Positions 9,402-17,855 are shown, numbered from the stretch's first letter. The stretch is 64,000 bases of DNA from Chitinophaga nivalis (GCF_025989125.1 NZ_JAPDNR010000001.1:5258087-5322086), one strand, 5' to 3'. Made by a program: numbers and translations. The notes: a model not told the origin generated them from the letters alone.

Positions 9402-10100
9402 ATGAAAAGGCTGGTCCTTATACTTTCTGCCAGTTTGCTGGCCCTGCAGGCGGCTGCCCAGACATCGCGCACTACTACTGCTACAGACATTCCTCATTTT
9501 CGTTTAGCGGTCACCGGTGGTTACGGCTACCGCCTGGGTAAGATCTCGCCACAGCTCACCGGAGAGGCGCGGGATTACATGAAAAAAATGAAATCCGGCT
9601 TTAACATCAGCGCCGATGCCTTGTATTACTTTAATGAGACACTGGGAACCGGTATTAAATACAGTCGGTTTCAGTCTTCCCAAAGCGCGGCTTTATTGGT
9701 GAATACAGCTGTAGGACCGGCAAGACAGATCGTAAAGGATAATATTGCGATCAACTTCATTGCGGCTACTTTTGCGGCCCGTATATTTAATCCCAAAAAA
9801 ACGAATTCGTTTCATCTCAATATATCGCTTGGCTATCTGGGCTTCCGGGATGATGGCGCCGTATCTGCTCAAAAAGTGCAACTAACCGGTGGCACTGTAG
9901 GACTGGGATGGGACATGGGTTATGATATCCGGATAGCCCGTAAACTGTCTGCCGGCGCCCAGTTGTCGCTGATCACAGGAAAACTGAACAGCTACACCCG
10001 ATATGATGGCTATTCCAGGGTAAAAGTGACCCTCAAAGACGATGAAAAGGAAAACCTCTCCCACCTGAATCTTTCTGCGGGATTACGGTTGAATCTTTAA
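9402..10100 (+). CDS. outer-membrane beta-barrel protein
   Basis: A 232-residue protein with a clean signal peptide (MKRLVLILSASLLALQAAAQ, cleavage about after residue 20). The mature chain alternates polar and hydrophobic residues in amphipathic strands with aromatic girdles, for example VTGGYGYRLGKIS, ALYYFNETLGTGIKYSRF and AAGLRLNL at the end, as in small OmpA/OmpW-like barrels (porin-like 'outer membrane beta-barrel' proteins). No periplasmic domain is present. A strong palindromic terminator follows. The role cannot be stated. Confidence 0.75.
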   Translation: MKRLVLILSASLLALQAAAQTSRTTTATDIPHFRLAVTGGYGYRLGKISPQLTGEARDYMKKMKSGFNISADALYYFNETLGTGIKYSRFQSSQSAALLVNTAVGPARQIVKDNIAINFIAATFAARIFNPKKTNSFHLNISLGYLGFRDDGAVSAQKVQLTGGTVGLGWDMGYDIRIARKLSAGAQLSLITGKLNSYTRYDGYSRVKVTLKDDEKENLSHLNLSAGLRLNL

Positions 10101-10126
10101 TCCTGTTATAATATTTCGGCTCCTAC

Positions 10127-10162
10127 AAAATATCCCGCTATGCATGCATAGCGGGATATTTT
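10127..10162 (+). terminator. perfect palindromic terminator
   Basis: A 36-base perfect palindrome whose half is AAAATATCCCGCTATGCA, followed by a T-rich run (ATTTTCCTTTTTTT). It lies about 25 bases past the stop of the barrel gene. Confidence 0.85.
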
Positions 10163-10195
10163 ATTTTCCTTTTTTTATCTGTTATTTTACGGGAG

Positions 10196-10405
10196 ATGAA
10201 CAACGGGCATTTACCTGCATTTTATGGATTACTTGGGGTTATATTAATCAGCGCAATGCAAACAGATAACACGACAATGCACGCTCCAGCTATTATAGCA
10301 ACCTACCTAACCACTCACCATCATTATGACGTGGAAGGCATGCTGGCCTGCCCGCATGCGGATATACACTTTGAAAACATCGCCAACATTAGCCCTCTTC
10401 GTTAA
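10196..10405 (+). pseudogene. truncated SnoaL/NTF2-like gene fragment
   Basis: A 69-residue frame whose second half resembles the N-terminal helix-strand of SnoaL-like NTF2-fold proteins: IIATYLTTHHHYDVEGML followed by HADIHFENIAN. The family is normally 110-130 residues; here the frame stops right after the first strand and nothing matching the rest follows. The break lies about 12 bases from the left end of the neighbouring duplicated unit, so the fragment may be a casualty of that rearrangement. It could instead be a chance resemblance. Confidence 0.42.
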
Positions 10406-10430
10406 GGCGTCCATTTACAGCGTATAGTCA

Positions 10431-11177
10431 TTAACGTAACCAACTGCTGACATCCCAGAGGCGATACCAATCTCTTTTTAGTTGCTGCCACCGGGTTAAG
10501 TGGGAGCAACAGATACCACCGGTCATCACCACCTTATCGAGCGTCGACAACGATACCGGGAGTACGGCCGTAACGGGTATACCGGTAGTAGCGGTCAATT
10601 CAAGCGGCTCGTAGCCTATCCCCCCGATGTGTATCGTAAAGGTATTGCCTGGTATGTTATCCGGTATGGTTAACGTGAAGCTACCATCCGTCTTAGTCAT
10701 CGTTCCTATGTTTTTGGCGCCCTTGAGTGTTACAATTCCAAATGCCACAGCCATACTATCCCTATCCGCAATGACGTGACCTTTTATCACCCGTAAAGAA
10801 TCGGGATCACCGCTGGTCGTCACAGGCGCATCGGTCGGACCGGGAATCAGCAATGAAGCCGGAGACAAATTTTTAGCCTGCAAAGATAAGAGGCTTCCGC
10901 CGGATAAAAGACCGGTGAGTAAGGCTACCGGCAGCCACCTTTTTTTCCGGTTAACTTCCAGTGGCCGGTTTAACTGGGAAGGCAGAAAGCTGCCACATAC
11001 CTCTCCGTTGGCTTGTTGCAAACGGTGGCTGATGGCGGCATCTGTGAGCAGAGAGAAATCGACGACTGTTTTCCGGCATTGACTACAATACTTTCCGCCC
11101 TTTACCGGTGTCATATCTTGCAGGCGTTGCGCACAGGGACGAGGGATGGATACGATGAGGGGACGTGTTGTCTTCAT
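10431..11177 (-). CDS. zinc-ribbon/TM/carboxypeptidase-regulatory-like domain protein (copy A)
   Basis: A 248-residue membrane protein. The N-terminal ~70 residues form a small metal-binding-like domain (CAQRLQDM..GGKYCSQCRKTVVDFS) with a CxxC pair and a later Cys, then a single TM helix (about 84-105, WLPVALLTGLLSGG), then a linker and a C-terminal CarbopepD_reg_2-like beta-sandwich with GSFTLTIPD. No signal peptide is present, so the ribbon domain should be cytoplasmic and the sandwich periplasmic. It is 75-80% similar to the neighbouring copy in the first 130 residues, and less so after. Such proteins are common and uncharacterised in Chitinophagaceae. Confidence 0.7.
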   Translation of the reverse strand: MKTTRPLIVSIPRPCAQRLQDMTPVKGGKYCSQCRKTVVDFSLLTDAAISHRLQQANGEVCGSFLPSQLNRPLEVNRKKRWLPVALLTGLLSGGSLLSLQAKNLSPASLLIPGPTDAPVTTSGDPDSLRVIKGHVIADRDSMAVAFGIVTLKGAKNIGTMTKTDGSFTLTIPDNIPGNTFTIHIGGIGYEPLELTATTGIPVTAVLPVSLSTLDKVVMTGGICCSHLTRWQQLKRDWYRLWDVSSWLR

Positions 11178-11355
11178 GGTACAAGGCTTTACGCCTAATT
11201 TACTAAAATTATGGCTGCAAACCTATACCATTACGACCCTTGCCAGGCAAAAAATCTCCCCGATTAAACGGCTATGGTAAAAAGGATATTTCCCTGTAAC
11301 CGAATTGCAGTAGGGTTACAATACCCGCCCTCTGTGAACAGACAGCGTATAGCCA

Positions 11356-12090
11356 TTAATGTGGTTCCTTGCGGATATGCCAGAGGCGACGCCAATCTCT
11401 TTTTAGTTGTCCCCACCTGGTAGGTTTGACTACCCTGACAACGTAGCCTATCTTGGCACTATCTGCAGGAGAATACGGTTGGAGTACTGCTGCAACAGGC
11501 ATATCAGTCGTTGCTGTCAATTCAATCGGGTAAAAGGCGACAAAGCTAATAATTATAGTAAAGGTCTTGCCTTGAGTCGTATCTGGTATCGTTAACGTAA
11601 AATTGCCGGCGCTATCTGTTACCACACCATGTTTTGTATCTTTTAATACTACAGTAGCTCCTCCCAGGGGTATATTTTCTGCGCTTACGTTACCTTTTAT
11701 TACCCTTAATGAATCAGGTTCTCCGCTGGTAGCCGCTGATGCATCTGTTGAACCGGGAATCAGCAATGAAGCCGGAGAAAGGTTTTTAGCCTGCAGGGAC
11801 AAGAGACTTCCGCCGGATAAAAGGCCTGTCAGTAAGGCTACAGGCAGCCATCTTTTTTTGGGAGCAACTTCCAGTGGCCGGTTTAACTGAGAAGGCAGAA
11901 ACATACCACATACCTCTCCGTTGGCTTGTTGCAAGCGGTGGCTGATGGCAGCATCCGTCAGCAGGGAGAAATCGATGACCGTTTTCCGGCATTCACTGCA
12001 ATACCTCCCCTCCTTTACCTGTGTCATATCGTGCAGGCGTTGCGAGCAGGGATGAGGGATGGATACAATGAGTGGACGTGTTGTCTTCAT
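11356..12090 (-). CDS. zinc-ribbon/TM/carboxypeptidase-regulatory-like domain protein (copy B)
   Basis: Paralogue of the preceding copy with the same layout: ribbon-like domain with CSQRLHDM..GRYCSECRKTVIDFS, one TM helix (WLPVALLTGLLSGG) and a C-terminal CarbopepD_reg_2 sandwich (VVLKDTKHGVVTDSAGNFTL). I chose the ATG giving MKTTRPLIVSIPHP because it matches the start of copy A and follows the same duplicated upstream sequence. An in-frame ATG 48 bases earlier would add MGFTHNFSKLG, which is encoded by the duplicated upstream region and is probably not translated. The C-terminal third has diverged from copy A, suggesting different partners. Confidence 0.7.
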   Translation of the reverse strand: MKTTRPLIVSIPHPCSQRLHDMTQVKEGRYCSECRKTVIDFSLLTDAAISHRLQQANGEVCGMFLPSQLNRPLEVAPKKRWLPVALLTGLLSGGSLLSLQAKNLSPASLLIPGSTDASAATSGEPDSLRVIKGNVSAENIPLGGATVVLKDTKHGVVTDSAGNFTLTIPDTTQGKTFTIIISFVAFYPIELTATTDMPVAAVLQPYSPADSAKIGYVVRVVKPTRWGQLKRDWRRLWHIRKEPH

Positions 12091-12224
12091 GGTACAGGGC
12101 TTTACGCCTAATTTACTAAAATTATGGGTAAAGCCCATAGCATAACGACCCTTATCAGCGGAAAATTCTCTTGATAAAATTGCAATAAAAAAACGCTGTA
12201 ATCAAACAACAGGCAGGCAGACAA

Positions 12225-12947
12225 CTACCAGGGAAGTTCTCCCCCATCCTGGAAGAATCTGCCAGTGATACTGCTGTCTGCAGCCATCGCCAGTGCTACA
12301 ATCGGCCTCGCCCCTTCCGAAACATGCTTGAAACCCTTAAACTGATTGAGATCCGTAGCGGTATAACCTGGTGTAACACTATTCACTGCGATGTTTTGCT
12401 CCCGCAATTCGTTGGCCAGCATCACGGTGAAAGCATTCAAGGCCGTTTTGGAAGCCCCGTATGCCGAATAGTTACGCCAATTGGGACGTCTGTCTACCGC
12501 CATATTCATCGTTAATGACCCTACTTCACTCGATACATTAATGATGGCAGATGCTACCGATTTTCTCAACAACGGCAATAGCAGCTGTGTGGTTTGCACC
12601 GCACCAAAAAAATTGGTCTCAAATAAACGGCGCACATTTTCCATACTATCTACAGACAGCTCCTGCGGCTGTTCTCCTGCAATACCTGCATTATTGATGA
12701 GCACATCCAGTGCATCGATCTGACTACTTAATTCCTCCTGCGCCCGCCGGATATCAGCGATGTCTGTTACATCAATTTGAATCGCCGCCACCTGTGTAAT
12801 GCCGGTAGCTTTCAATTCCGCAACTGCTTTTTCTCCGTTACGTATATCTCTGCTGCCTACATACACAAAATTGCCCAACTGCGCCAGCTGCCGGGCTGTT
12901 TCCAAACCAATACCTTTATTGGCGCCGGTTATCAAAATGGTTCTCAT
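12225..12947 (-). CDS. SDR-family oxidoreductase
   Basis: Classical short-chain dehydrogenase of 240 residues, cytoplasmic, NAD(P)-dependent. The Rossmann motif is TGANKGIG (residues 7-14), followed by the NNAG motif (about 85-88), catalytic Ser in NVSS (about 129) and the YxxxK pair Tyr153/Lys157 in YGASK. The GSRD segment after beta-2 suggests NADPH preference. It is closest in feel to carbonyl-reductase-like SDRs found in many bacteria. It appears monocistronic, and the substrate is unknown. Confidence 0.85.
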   Translation of the reverse strand: MRTILITGANKGIGLETARQLAQLGNFVYVGSRDIRNGEKAVAELKATGITQVAAIQIDVTDIADIRRAQEELSSQIDALDVLINNAGIAGEQPQELSVDSMENVRRLFETNFFGAVQTTQLLLPLLRKSVASAIINVSSEVGSLTMNMAVDRRPNWRNYSAYGASKTALNAFTVMLANELREQNIAVNSVTPGYTATDLNQFKGFKHVSEGARPIVALAMAADSSITGRFFQDGGELPW

Positions 12948-13532
12948 AAAGTTTCCACATTAAAATGTTAAAATAACGGGTAGACTATTGGTCTCCCCGC
13001 TATTGCAAAGGTCTGCATGGTGTTGTATATCGCTGTAGCCAGATTCCCTTAATTTGTAGCCAAATGTCCGATTCAGTGCAGTACAACGTTGTATTTATCT
13101 AATGGTTTAAAAAAGCAGGAAGGCATCCATCATAATATTTCCTAAAGTACGCACAACGATATATCAAACAGGGGCTTGATATGTTTAATAAAAAAAATTC
13201 ACCTCATCGTCTATGCAGACGCTCCTTCTTTTTACGGCAGGAAATCCAGCAATACTGCGGAAGATATCGTTATACGCTTTTCTTGTTCAAAAAAAATCCT
13301 CCCTTTAAATGGATACAATTATTAAATATATCTTACTACATTAGATCATCACATACGAGCAATGCTGTCATCATTTTAACAACCAACATTTACATCCTGT
13401 TTAACGCTATGCATCATTTCCACGAACTGACTAATCATTTTAAAAATACTAACTGTAACGAATAAACGAATAATACTCATACTAATACCTGACCACATAC
13501 CATACAGGCACCGGAACCTGTAAAAACGCGAC
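12948..13532. other. AT-rich intergenic region without a supported gene
   Basis: About 585 bases between the divergent SDR and VKOR-fusion genes. It should hold both promoters. A 94-codon open frame exists on the plus strand (13181-13465) but is rich in rare-looking residues and has no domain or signal features, so I do not call it. No RNA or repeat was recognised. Confidence 0.45.
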
Positions 13533-15239
13533 ATGCCTGGTTTTCATCACGATAATTTTATTTCCCTTATGTTATCCTATATCCATCAGCTTTTTGAGCC
13601 GAAGAGCAATGCCGTTGAGATCACGCAATTATTATTACATCTCCTGGAGGTTAATATTACCACCACCACACTTAAAAAAGACATCTCCGAACATCCTGAT
13701 TATCCTGGCATCATCAGTATCAGTGATATCCTGCATAGTTTCGGTGTAGACAATCTTTCTGCCAGGTTCTCTGCCGATAAACTAATACAGGTACCCGTGC
13801 CTTTCATCACGCTGATAAAAGGCCAGCAACATGATATGGATTTCTATACAGTGGTGAAAACAATTACTGCTGACAGTTTTGTTTTCTTTGATCCGGAAAA
13901 GCGTGTCTGGGCCACGCTTTCCCACGCTGCATTTAGTGCCCGTTGTTCCGGTATTGTGTTAATGGCCGAACCGAAGCCCTCAGCAGGAGAACGGGATTAT
14001 ATCAAAAATCAGCAACAGGAAAAACGACATTCCCTGTTTTCTCTGTTGGCATTGTTCAGTATACCAGCGATTGTTGTACTGGCAGGTCTCCTCGCTTTTT
14101 TCCAGACAGGAGCAGCGGTACTCCTACCCTTTTTATTGCTGGTAGAAATGCTGGCGGGCAGCCTCATTGCCGGGCTACTTATCTGGTATGAGCTGGACCT
14201 GCACAATCCTTTACTACAACAGATATGCAGTGCCGGCAAAAAAGTAAACTGCAGTGCGATCCTCCATTCCAAAGCATCCAAAATAGCGGGTGTCAGCTGG
14301 AGTGTGATTGGGTTCACCTACTTCACCGGCGGCCTGTTTTTTTTACTGACCGGTGGTTTCTTTTCGCCCACCACTTTATCCGTCATTACCTGGATCAATA
14401 CATTGGCAGTGCCTTATGTGTTTTTCTCTTTATACTATCAGTATAGCATTGCCCGGCAATGGTGTGTATTATGCTTATGTGTGCAGGGAATACTGGTATT
14501 ACAATTTTTGACAGTACTGACGGGAGGCTGGCATCATATCTCCTTACCAACAGCTACCAGCAGTGTGATTCCGCTGCTATTGTCTTACCTGCTTCCGTCT
14601 TTAACGGCCTCCTTGTTTTTACCGGTTTTTCGTAACGCTAAAAACAATCAGCGTAAGGGTACCGAATTACAACGGCTCAAACACAACGCAATGATATTTG
14701 AATCGTTGCTGGTTAAACAAAAGCACCTCACGCATACAGCCGATGGTTTAGGCATCATACTCGGTAATCCCAAGGCTGCCAACAAAATCATCAAAGTCTG
14801 TAATCCTTATTGCGGGCCTTGTTCCAGAGCACATACGCCGCTGGAAGAACTATTGCATCACAACGAAGACCTGCAGATACAAATTATTTTTTCTGTTGCG
14901 GCTCAGGAAGATCATGCCCGGTTGCTACCGGTGAAGCATCTTCTGGCCATCGCGGAACAAGGCAATCCGCAGCTATTGATGCAGGCGCTGGATGACTGGT
15001 ATCTGGCAGCGCAAAAAGACTATGATGCCTTTGCTGTCCGGCATCCAATAACAACCGCCGCTTTATCAGCGCAGCAAACCCGGGTACAGGAAATGCGTAA
15101 TTGGTGTCAGCAGGTGGGTGTCAGTTTTACGCCTACTTTCTTTCTCTCACCGGCAACCATCAATGGTGGCGTAGCTGACTTTCATCAGCTCCCTGAAATC
15201 TATACTGTCAACGACCTGAAATACTTTTTTTATAGTTGA
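13533..15239 (+). CDS. C39-like/VKOR/DsbA-like fusion, peptide-maturation membrane protein
   Basis: A 568-residue membrane thiol oxidoreductase. Residues 1-~150 resemble a C39 peptidase domain of peptide transporters (HPDYPGIISISDILHSFGV, FFDPEKRVW), but no catalytic Cys is present, so it is probably only a leader-binding domain. Residues ~165-360 form a VKOR domain with the Cys pair C232/C240 in CSAGKKVNC and the redox pair CVLC (C311/C314) in TM helices. Residues ~400-568 are a DsbA/thioredoxin-like domain with CNPYCGPC (C423, C427, C430). It is followed at once by two cysteine-rich GG-leader peptides, so it probably forms or exchanges their disulfides during export. Translation may instead start at an ATG 12 codons later. 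Confidence 0.85.
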   Translation: MPGFHHDNFISLMLSYIHQLFEPKSNAVEITQLLLHLLEVNITTTTLKKDISEHPDYPGIISISDILHSFGVDNLSARFSADKLIQVPVPFITLIKGQQHDMDFYTVVKTITADSFVFFDPEKRVWATLSHAAFSARCSGIVLMAEPKPSAGERDYIKNQQQEKRHSLFSLLALFSIPAIVVLAGLLAFFQTGAAVLLPFLLLVEMLAGSLIAGLLIWYELDLHNPLLQQICSAGKKVNCSAILHSKASKIAGVSWSVIGFTYFTGGLFFLLTGGFFSPTTLSVITWINTLAVPYVFFSLYYQYSIARQWCVLCLCVQGILVLQFLTVLTGGWHHISLPTATSSVIPLLLSYLLPSLTASLFLPVFRNAKNNQRKGTELQRLKHNAMIFESLLVKQKHLTHTADGLGIILGNPKAANKIIKVCNPYCGPCSRAHTPLEELLHHNEDLQIQIIFSVAAQEDHARLLPVKHLLAIAEQGNPQLLMQALDDWYLAAQKDYDAFAVRHPITTAALSAQQTRVQEMRNWCQQVGVSFTPTFFLSPATINGGVADFHQLPEIYTVNDLKYFFYS

Positions 15240-15303
15240 TCCATACCAACCATCTTCTTTTTTAATCAATATCGTGTATCCCTACATTTCAAATTGTAAC
15301 AAC

Positions 15304-15618
15304 ATGAAAAAACTACAGCTTACAGCGCTGCAACTCGGCGCACAGGAAGTATTAACCAGAGATCAGCTCCGCGGGGTTAGCGGAGGAAACATGAACATGG
15401 CAGCCGCACGGTGTCAGGTAGACGAGGAGTGTGCCTACGATTTCATCTGCGTTGATGGTTATTGTATCACCCCCAGGTGTTCCAGTGGCTCCTGTAGCAT
15501 TGACGTGCCAGGCACAAGCGGCGCTGCCGGCGCCTGCGAGACCAACTCCCGCAACAAATGTGTATGCCGGGCATTAGACCATGGCGCTAGTTCCATTTCC
15601 AACGAATGTCTGAATTAG
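15304..15618 (+). CDS. GG-leader cysteine-rich secreted peptide precursor 1
   Basis: A 104-residue precursor. The first 28 residues form the leader: MKKLQLTALQLGAQEVLT, then DQL and the double glycine Gly27-Gly28, the pattern of Bacteroidota GG-leader natural-product precursors (TIGR04149-like). The core has ten cysteines (37, 43, 49, 54, 59, 64, 78, 86, 88, 102). The last six follow C-x4-C-x13-C-x7-C-x-C-x13-C, shared with precursor 2; the first four form an extra C-x5-C-x5-C-x4-C insert. I chose the ATG at MKKLQ because the same start and upstream sequence recur in precursor 2. It was probably matured by the VKOR fusion upstream. Its function is unknown. Confidence 0.8.
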   Translation: MKKLQLTALQLGAQEVLTRDQLRGVSGGNMNMAAARCQVDEECAYDFICVDGYCITPRCSSGSCSIDVPGTSGAAGACETNSRNKCVCRALDHGASSISNECLN

Positions 15619-15625
15619 CATCTCC

Positions 15626-15660
15626 TTACCTTATCCGGATCGTTACTCCGGATAAGGTAA
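15626..15660 (+). terminator. hairpin after precursor 1
   Basis: Perfect 14-base arms TTACCTTATCCGGA / TCCGGATAAGGTAA with a 7-base loop, directly after the stop of precursor 1. It separates the two precursor genes. Confidence 0.7.
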
Positions 15661-15850
15661 CTTCTATATAATAACAGCCCTCTTGAAAATAGCAACCGGT
15701 AGACATACATCATAATAGCCCCCGCTATGTAGCCACCCATCCTGGTTACCTGTTGCCACTATGAGTGTCCCCGGAAAATGAATGAATCATTTCAATACCC
15801 TGTTTTTCTGAACCAAAATTGTATATCTCCACATTTAAAATGTCAACAAC

Positions 15851-16111
15851 ATGAAAAAACTAAAATTAACAGCGCTGGAATTGGGCGCGGAAGAAGTGTT
15901 AACCAGAGCGCAATTACAACACATTAGTGGTGGGCAAGACCTTAACAGGGGCTTCGAGGAAGACAGGTGCCGCCATGGCTCCTGTATCATCAGTGTTACG
16001 GGATACCCCGGCGGCTCTCCGGGCGTGTGTGAAAGTAATTCAAATGACCAATGTGTTTGCAGGGCACTTAACCACAACGCCAGTGCTCTTTCCACCGACT
16101 GTATTAAGTAA
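15851..16111 (+). CDS. GG-leader cysteine-rich secreted peptide precursor 2
   Basis: An 86-residue precursor, paralogue of the one before it. The leader MKKLKLTALELGAEEVLT ends in Gly27-Gly28. The core has six cysteines (40, 45, 60, 68, 70, 84) spaced C-x4-C-x14-C-x7-C-x-C-x13-C, with the strongly shared stretch CVCRALNHNASALS. About 45 bases upstream of the ATG are also alike in both genes (...TTGTATATC..CACATTT..TCAACAACATG), so each may have its own promoter. The conserved even cysteine set suggests three disulfides. Confidence 0.8.
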   Translation: MKKLKLTALELGAEEVLTRAQLQHISGGQDLNRGFEEDRCRHGSCIISVTGYPGGSPGVCESNSNDQCVCRALNHNASALSTDCIK

Positions 16112-16187
16112 GCTTTCACCTGCAATAGTCCCGGTCGTATTTAATCCTTTCACATAACTGCGACATTACCGGAACTATTCTTTCTTA

Positions 16188-16226
16188 AACCGGTGCAAGT
16201 ATCTGCTGTAGCTACTTGTACCGGTT
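16188..16226 (+). terminator. terminator of the peptide locus
   Basis: 14-base arms AACCGGTGCAAGTA / TACTTGTACCGGTT with one G-U pair and an 11-base loop, then ATTTGTTACTTATATT. It lies between precursor 2 and the convergent SDR gene. Confidence 0.65.
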
Positions 16227-16274
16227 ATTTGTTACTTATATTCCAACACACATCCTGGTTTTAACAGGTATAGT

Positions 16275-17069
16275 CTATAGTATACTGTTCAGCACTCCTC
16301 CATCTGCCCGGAGTGCCGCTCCATTCGTAGCACCTGATAAAGGGCTCGCCAGATATACTGCCAGGTGTGCCAGTTCTTCCGGTTCAATAAAGCGCTGTAA
16401 TAAAGAAGTTGGATTCATAGTAGTCATCAGATTATTTTTTATGTCTGCCACAGGTTGTTGCTGTGCGCCAGCCATCTGTTCTACCACCGTGGCTACACCA
16501 TCGGAGTAAGTAGGCCCACCCAAAATCGTATTGACGGTTACCGCTGTATTTTTTGTTAGCTGCGCCAGGCCACGGCTTACGGCCAGCATTGCGGTTTTGG
16601 TCATACCATAGTGTATCATGTTGCCCGGAATATTCACGCCGGCCTCACTGCTGATAAAAATAATCCGGCCCTGATTCCGGGTCAGCATTCCTGGCAACAA
16701 CGCCCTGGATAAGCGGATACCGCTTAGTACATTGATCTCAAAAAAGCGCGTCCACTCCTCATCCCGGATGTCAAAGAAATCATTCAGTTCAAAGACCCCT
16801 ACATTATTCACCAGTATATCGATGGCGGGTAGCTTATCTAATAAGGCCGTGACCTGATCAGCATGGGCAAAATCCGCTGCAATGCCGGATACGGGTGCAC
16901 CGGGTAGTTCCTGCTGCAGTCGGGCGATGGCGGCTGTTACCTTTTCCTGTATTCTGCCATTGATGATGACCGTTGCACCTTCCTGCAACAAACCTTTGGC
17001 GATGGCAAAACCAATGCCCTGGGTGGAGCCACTCACAAAAGCGACCTTTGACTTCAATTGTAAATCCAT
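16275..17069 (-). CDS. SDR-family oxidoreductase controlled by TetR neighbour
   Basis: Short-chain dehydrogenase of 264 residues. It shows the cofactor motif SGSTQGIG (residues 14-21), NNVG (about 88-91), catalytic Ser in FISSEAG and YGMTK for the Tyr/Lys pair. The long C-terminal substrate loop (TYSDGVATVVEQMA) resembles the FabG-like SDRs often annotated as oxidoreductases of unknown substrate. It follows a TetR gene on the same strand, and a candidate TetR operator lies in the gap before it, so expression is probably induced when TetR releases DNA. Confidence 0.87.
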   Translation of the reverse strand: MDLQLKSKVAFVSGSTQGIGFAIAKGLLQEGATVIINGRIQEKVTAAIARLQQELPGAPVSGIAADFAHADQVTALLDKLPAIDILVNNVGVFELNDFFDIRDEEWTRFFEINVLSGIRLSRALLPGMLTRNQGRIIFISSEAGVNIPGNMIHYGMTKTAMLAVSRGLAQLTKNTAVTVNTILGGPTYSDGVATVVEQMAGAQQQPVADIKNNLMTTMNPTSLLQRFIEPEELAHLAVYLASPLSGATNGAALRADGGVLNSIL

Positions 17070-17145
17070 AAATATTATTTGTCTGGTTTCCGTGAAATAC
17101 GTTGCTGCATAAGGATAAAATCACCTTTGCATAGCTTATTTTTAT

Positions 17146-17168
17146 TTTTGTGTTGATCACTACAAAAA
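17146..17168. promoter_or_regulatory. candidate TetR operator upstream of the SDR gene
   Basis: The 23 bases read TTTTGTGTTGATCACTAC followed by five A, an imperfect palindrome. It matches 21 of 23 bases of a second site upstream of the tetR gene, which is the basis for the call. Confidence 0.6.
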
Positions 17169-17181
17169 TCGGCAAAAAAAA

Positions 17182-17763
17182 TCAGCTGATGATTGCCAGC
17201 TGCATTTCGATCTGCTGACTAAGCACTTTCCGGTTAGGATACATCCGCCGGGTAATGTTTAAGCCATTCCAGAAAGTAATCAGGTAGCGGCCCAGTATCA
17301 CCGGGTCTGTCTGATTCTTCAAAGTCCCTTTCTTCTGCGCCTGTGCAATGGTAGCGGTAAAAAGCGCTTCTACTTCTTTCAAAATAGTGACGGCTTCTTT
17401 TTCCAGGTCTTCATCCAGGCAGGCCATTTCCACGACGGTATTTACAATCAGGCAACCCTGTAAATGCGTCTGCTGATCTGCTTTTGCAATGCTGCGGAAA
17501 AAATCCTTGATCAGCTCAACCGGCGCTTCACTTTGTTGCAGCTCCGCTTTAAATGCCTGAAAGGCTTCCCGTCGTTGCTGAATAGCCTTACTAAACAATT
17601 CTTTTTTACCGCCTTTAAAAGCGTTGTAAAAACTACCGCTTCCCATGCCCATTGCCACCAATACCTCTTCCAGCGAAGCGGCGGTAAAGCCTTTCGTCCA
17701 GAAAACCTGCTGGGCTTTCTCTATTACCTCTTTATTGTTGTATATGACTGGTCTGCCTCTCAT
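17182..17763 (-). CDS. TetR/AcrR-family repressor
   Basis: A 193-residue one-component regulator. The N-terminal HTH (about residues 8-55) reads ..VIEKAQQVFWTKGFTAAS, then LEEVLVAMGMGSGSFYNAF, the TetR signature; the C-terminal ligand domain belongs to the TetR_C_11/16-like group seen in regulators such as AcuR/NemR relatives. It sits just upstream of an SDR gene on the same strand. Both promoter regions contain the same palindrome, so it probably represses itself and the reductase and responds to a small, perhaps electrophilic, substrate of the reductase. Confidence 0.87.
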   Translation of the reverse strand: MRGRPVIYNNKEVIEKAQQVFWTKGFTAASLEEVLVAMGMGSGSFYNAFKGGKKELFSKAIQQRREAFQAFKAELQQSEAPVELIKDFFRSIAKADQQTHLQGCLIVNTVVEMACLDEDLEKEAVTILKEVEALFTATIAQAQKKGTLKNQTDPVILGRYLITFWNGLNITRRMYPNRKVLSQQIEMQLAIIS

Positions 17764-17832
17764 CCTGCTGGTATAAAGGTGTTACGAAATGATACCCTTA
17801 TTGTTGTCTGGTATCAGACAGCGGATATTTAA

Positions 17833-17855
17833 TTTTGTGTTATTCACTACAAAAA
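17833..17855. promoter_or_regulatory. candidate TetR operator upstream of tetR
   Basis: TTTTGTGTTATTCACTAC followed by five A, almost the same as the site before the SDR gene. On the minus strand it overlaps a TATTTTTG -7 element (17857-17850), so bound repressor would block the tetR promoter. Confidence 0.6.

Larger units (their letters stand above)
10417..12127. repeat. tandem duplication carrying two paralogous genes
   Basis: Two direct repeats of about 790 bases (10417-11214 and 11342-12127). Both start with the same ACAGCGTATAG..CATTAA sequence and both end with the same upstream region containing GGCTTTACGCCTAATTT. Each contains one copy of the zinc-ribbon/CarbopepD_reg gene. The copies have diverged mainly in the C-terminal third of the protein. 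Confidence 0.8.

Noticed and set aside
13181..13465. 94-codon open frame between the SDR and VKOR-fusion genes
   Set aside because: No signal peptide, domain or plausible composition; the region is AT-rich and intergenic, and long frames arise by chance there.
13533..15239. Functional C39 leader peptidase
   Set aside because: The N-terminal domain resembles C39 but has no cysteine at the catalytic position, so I do not claim proteolysis.
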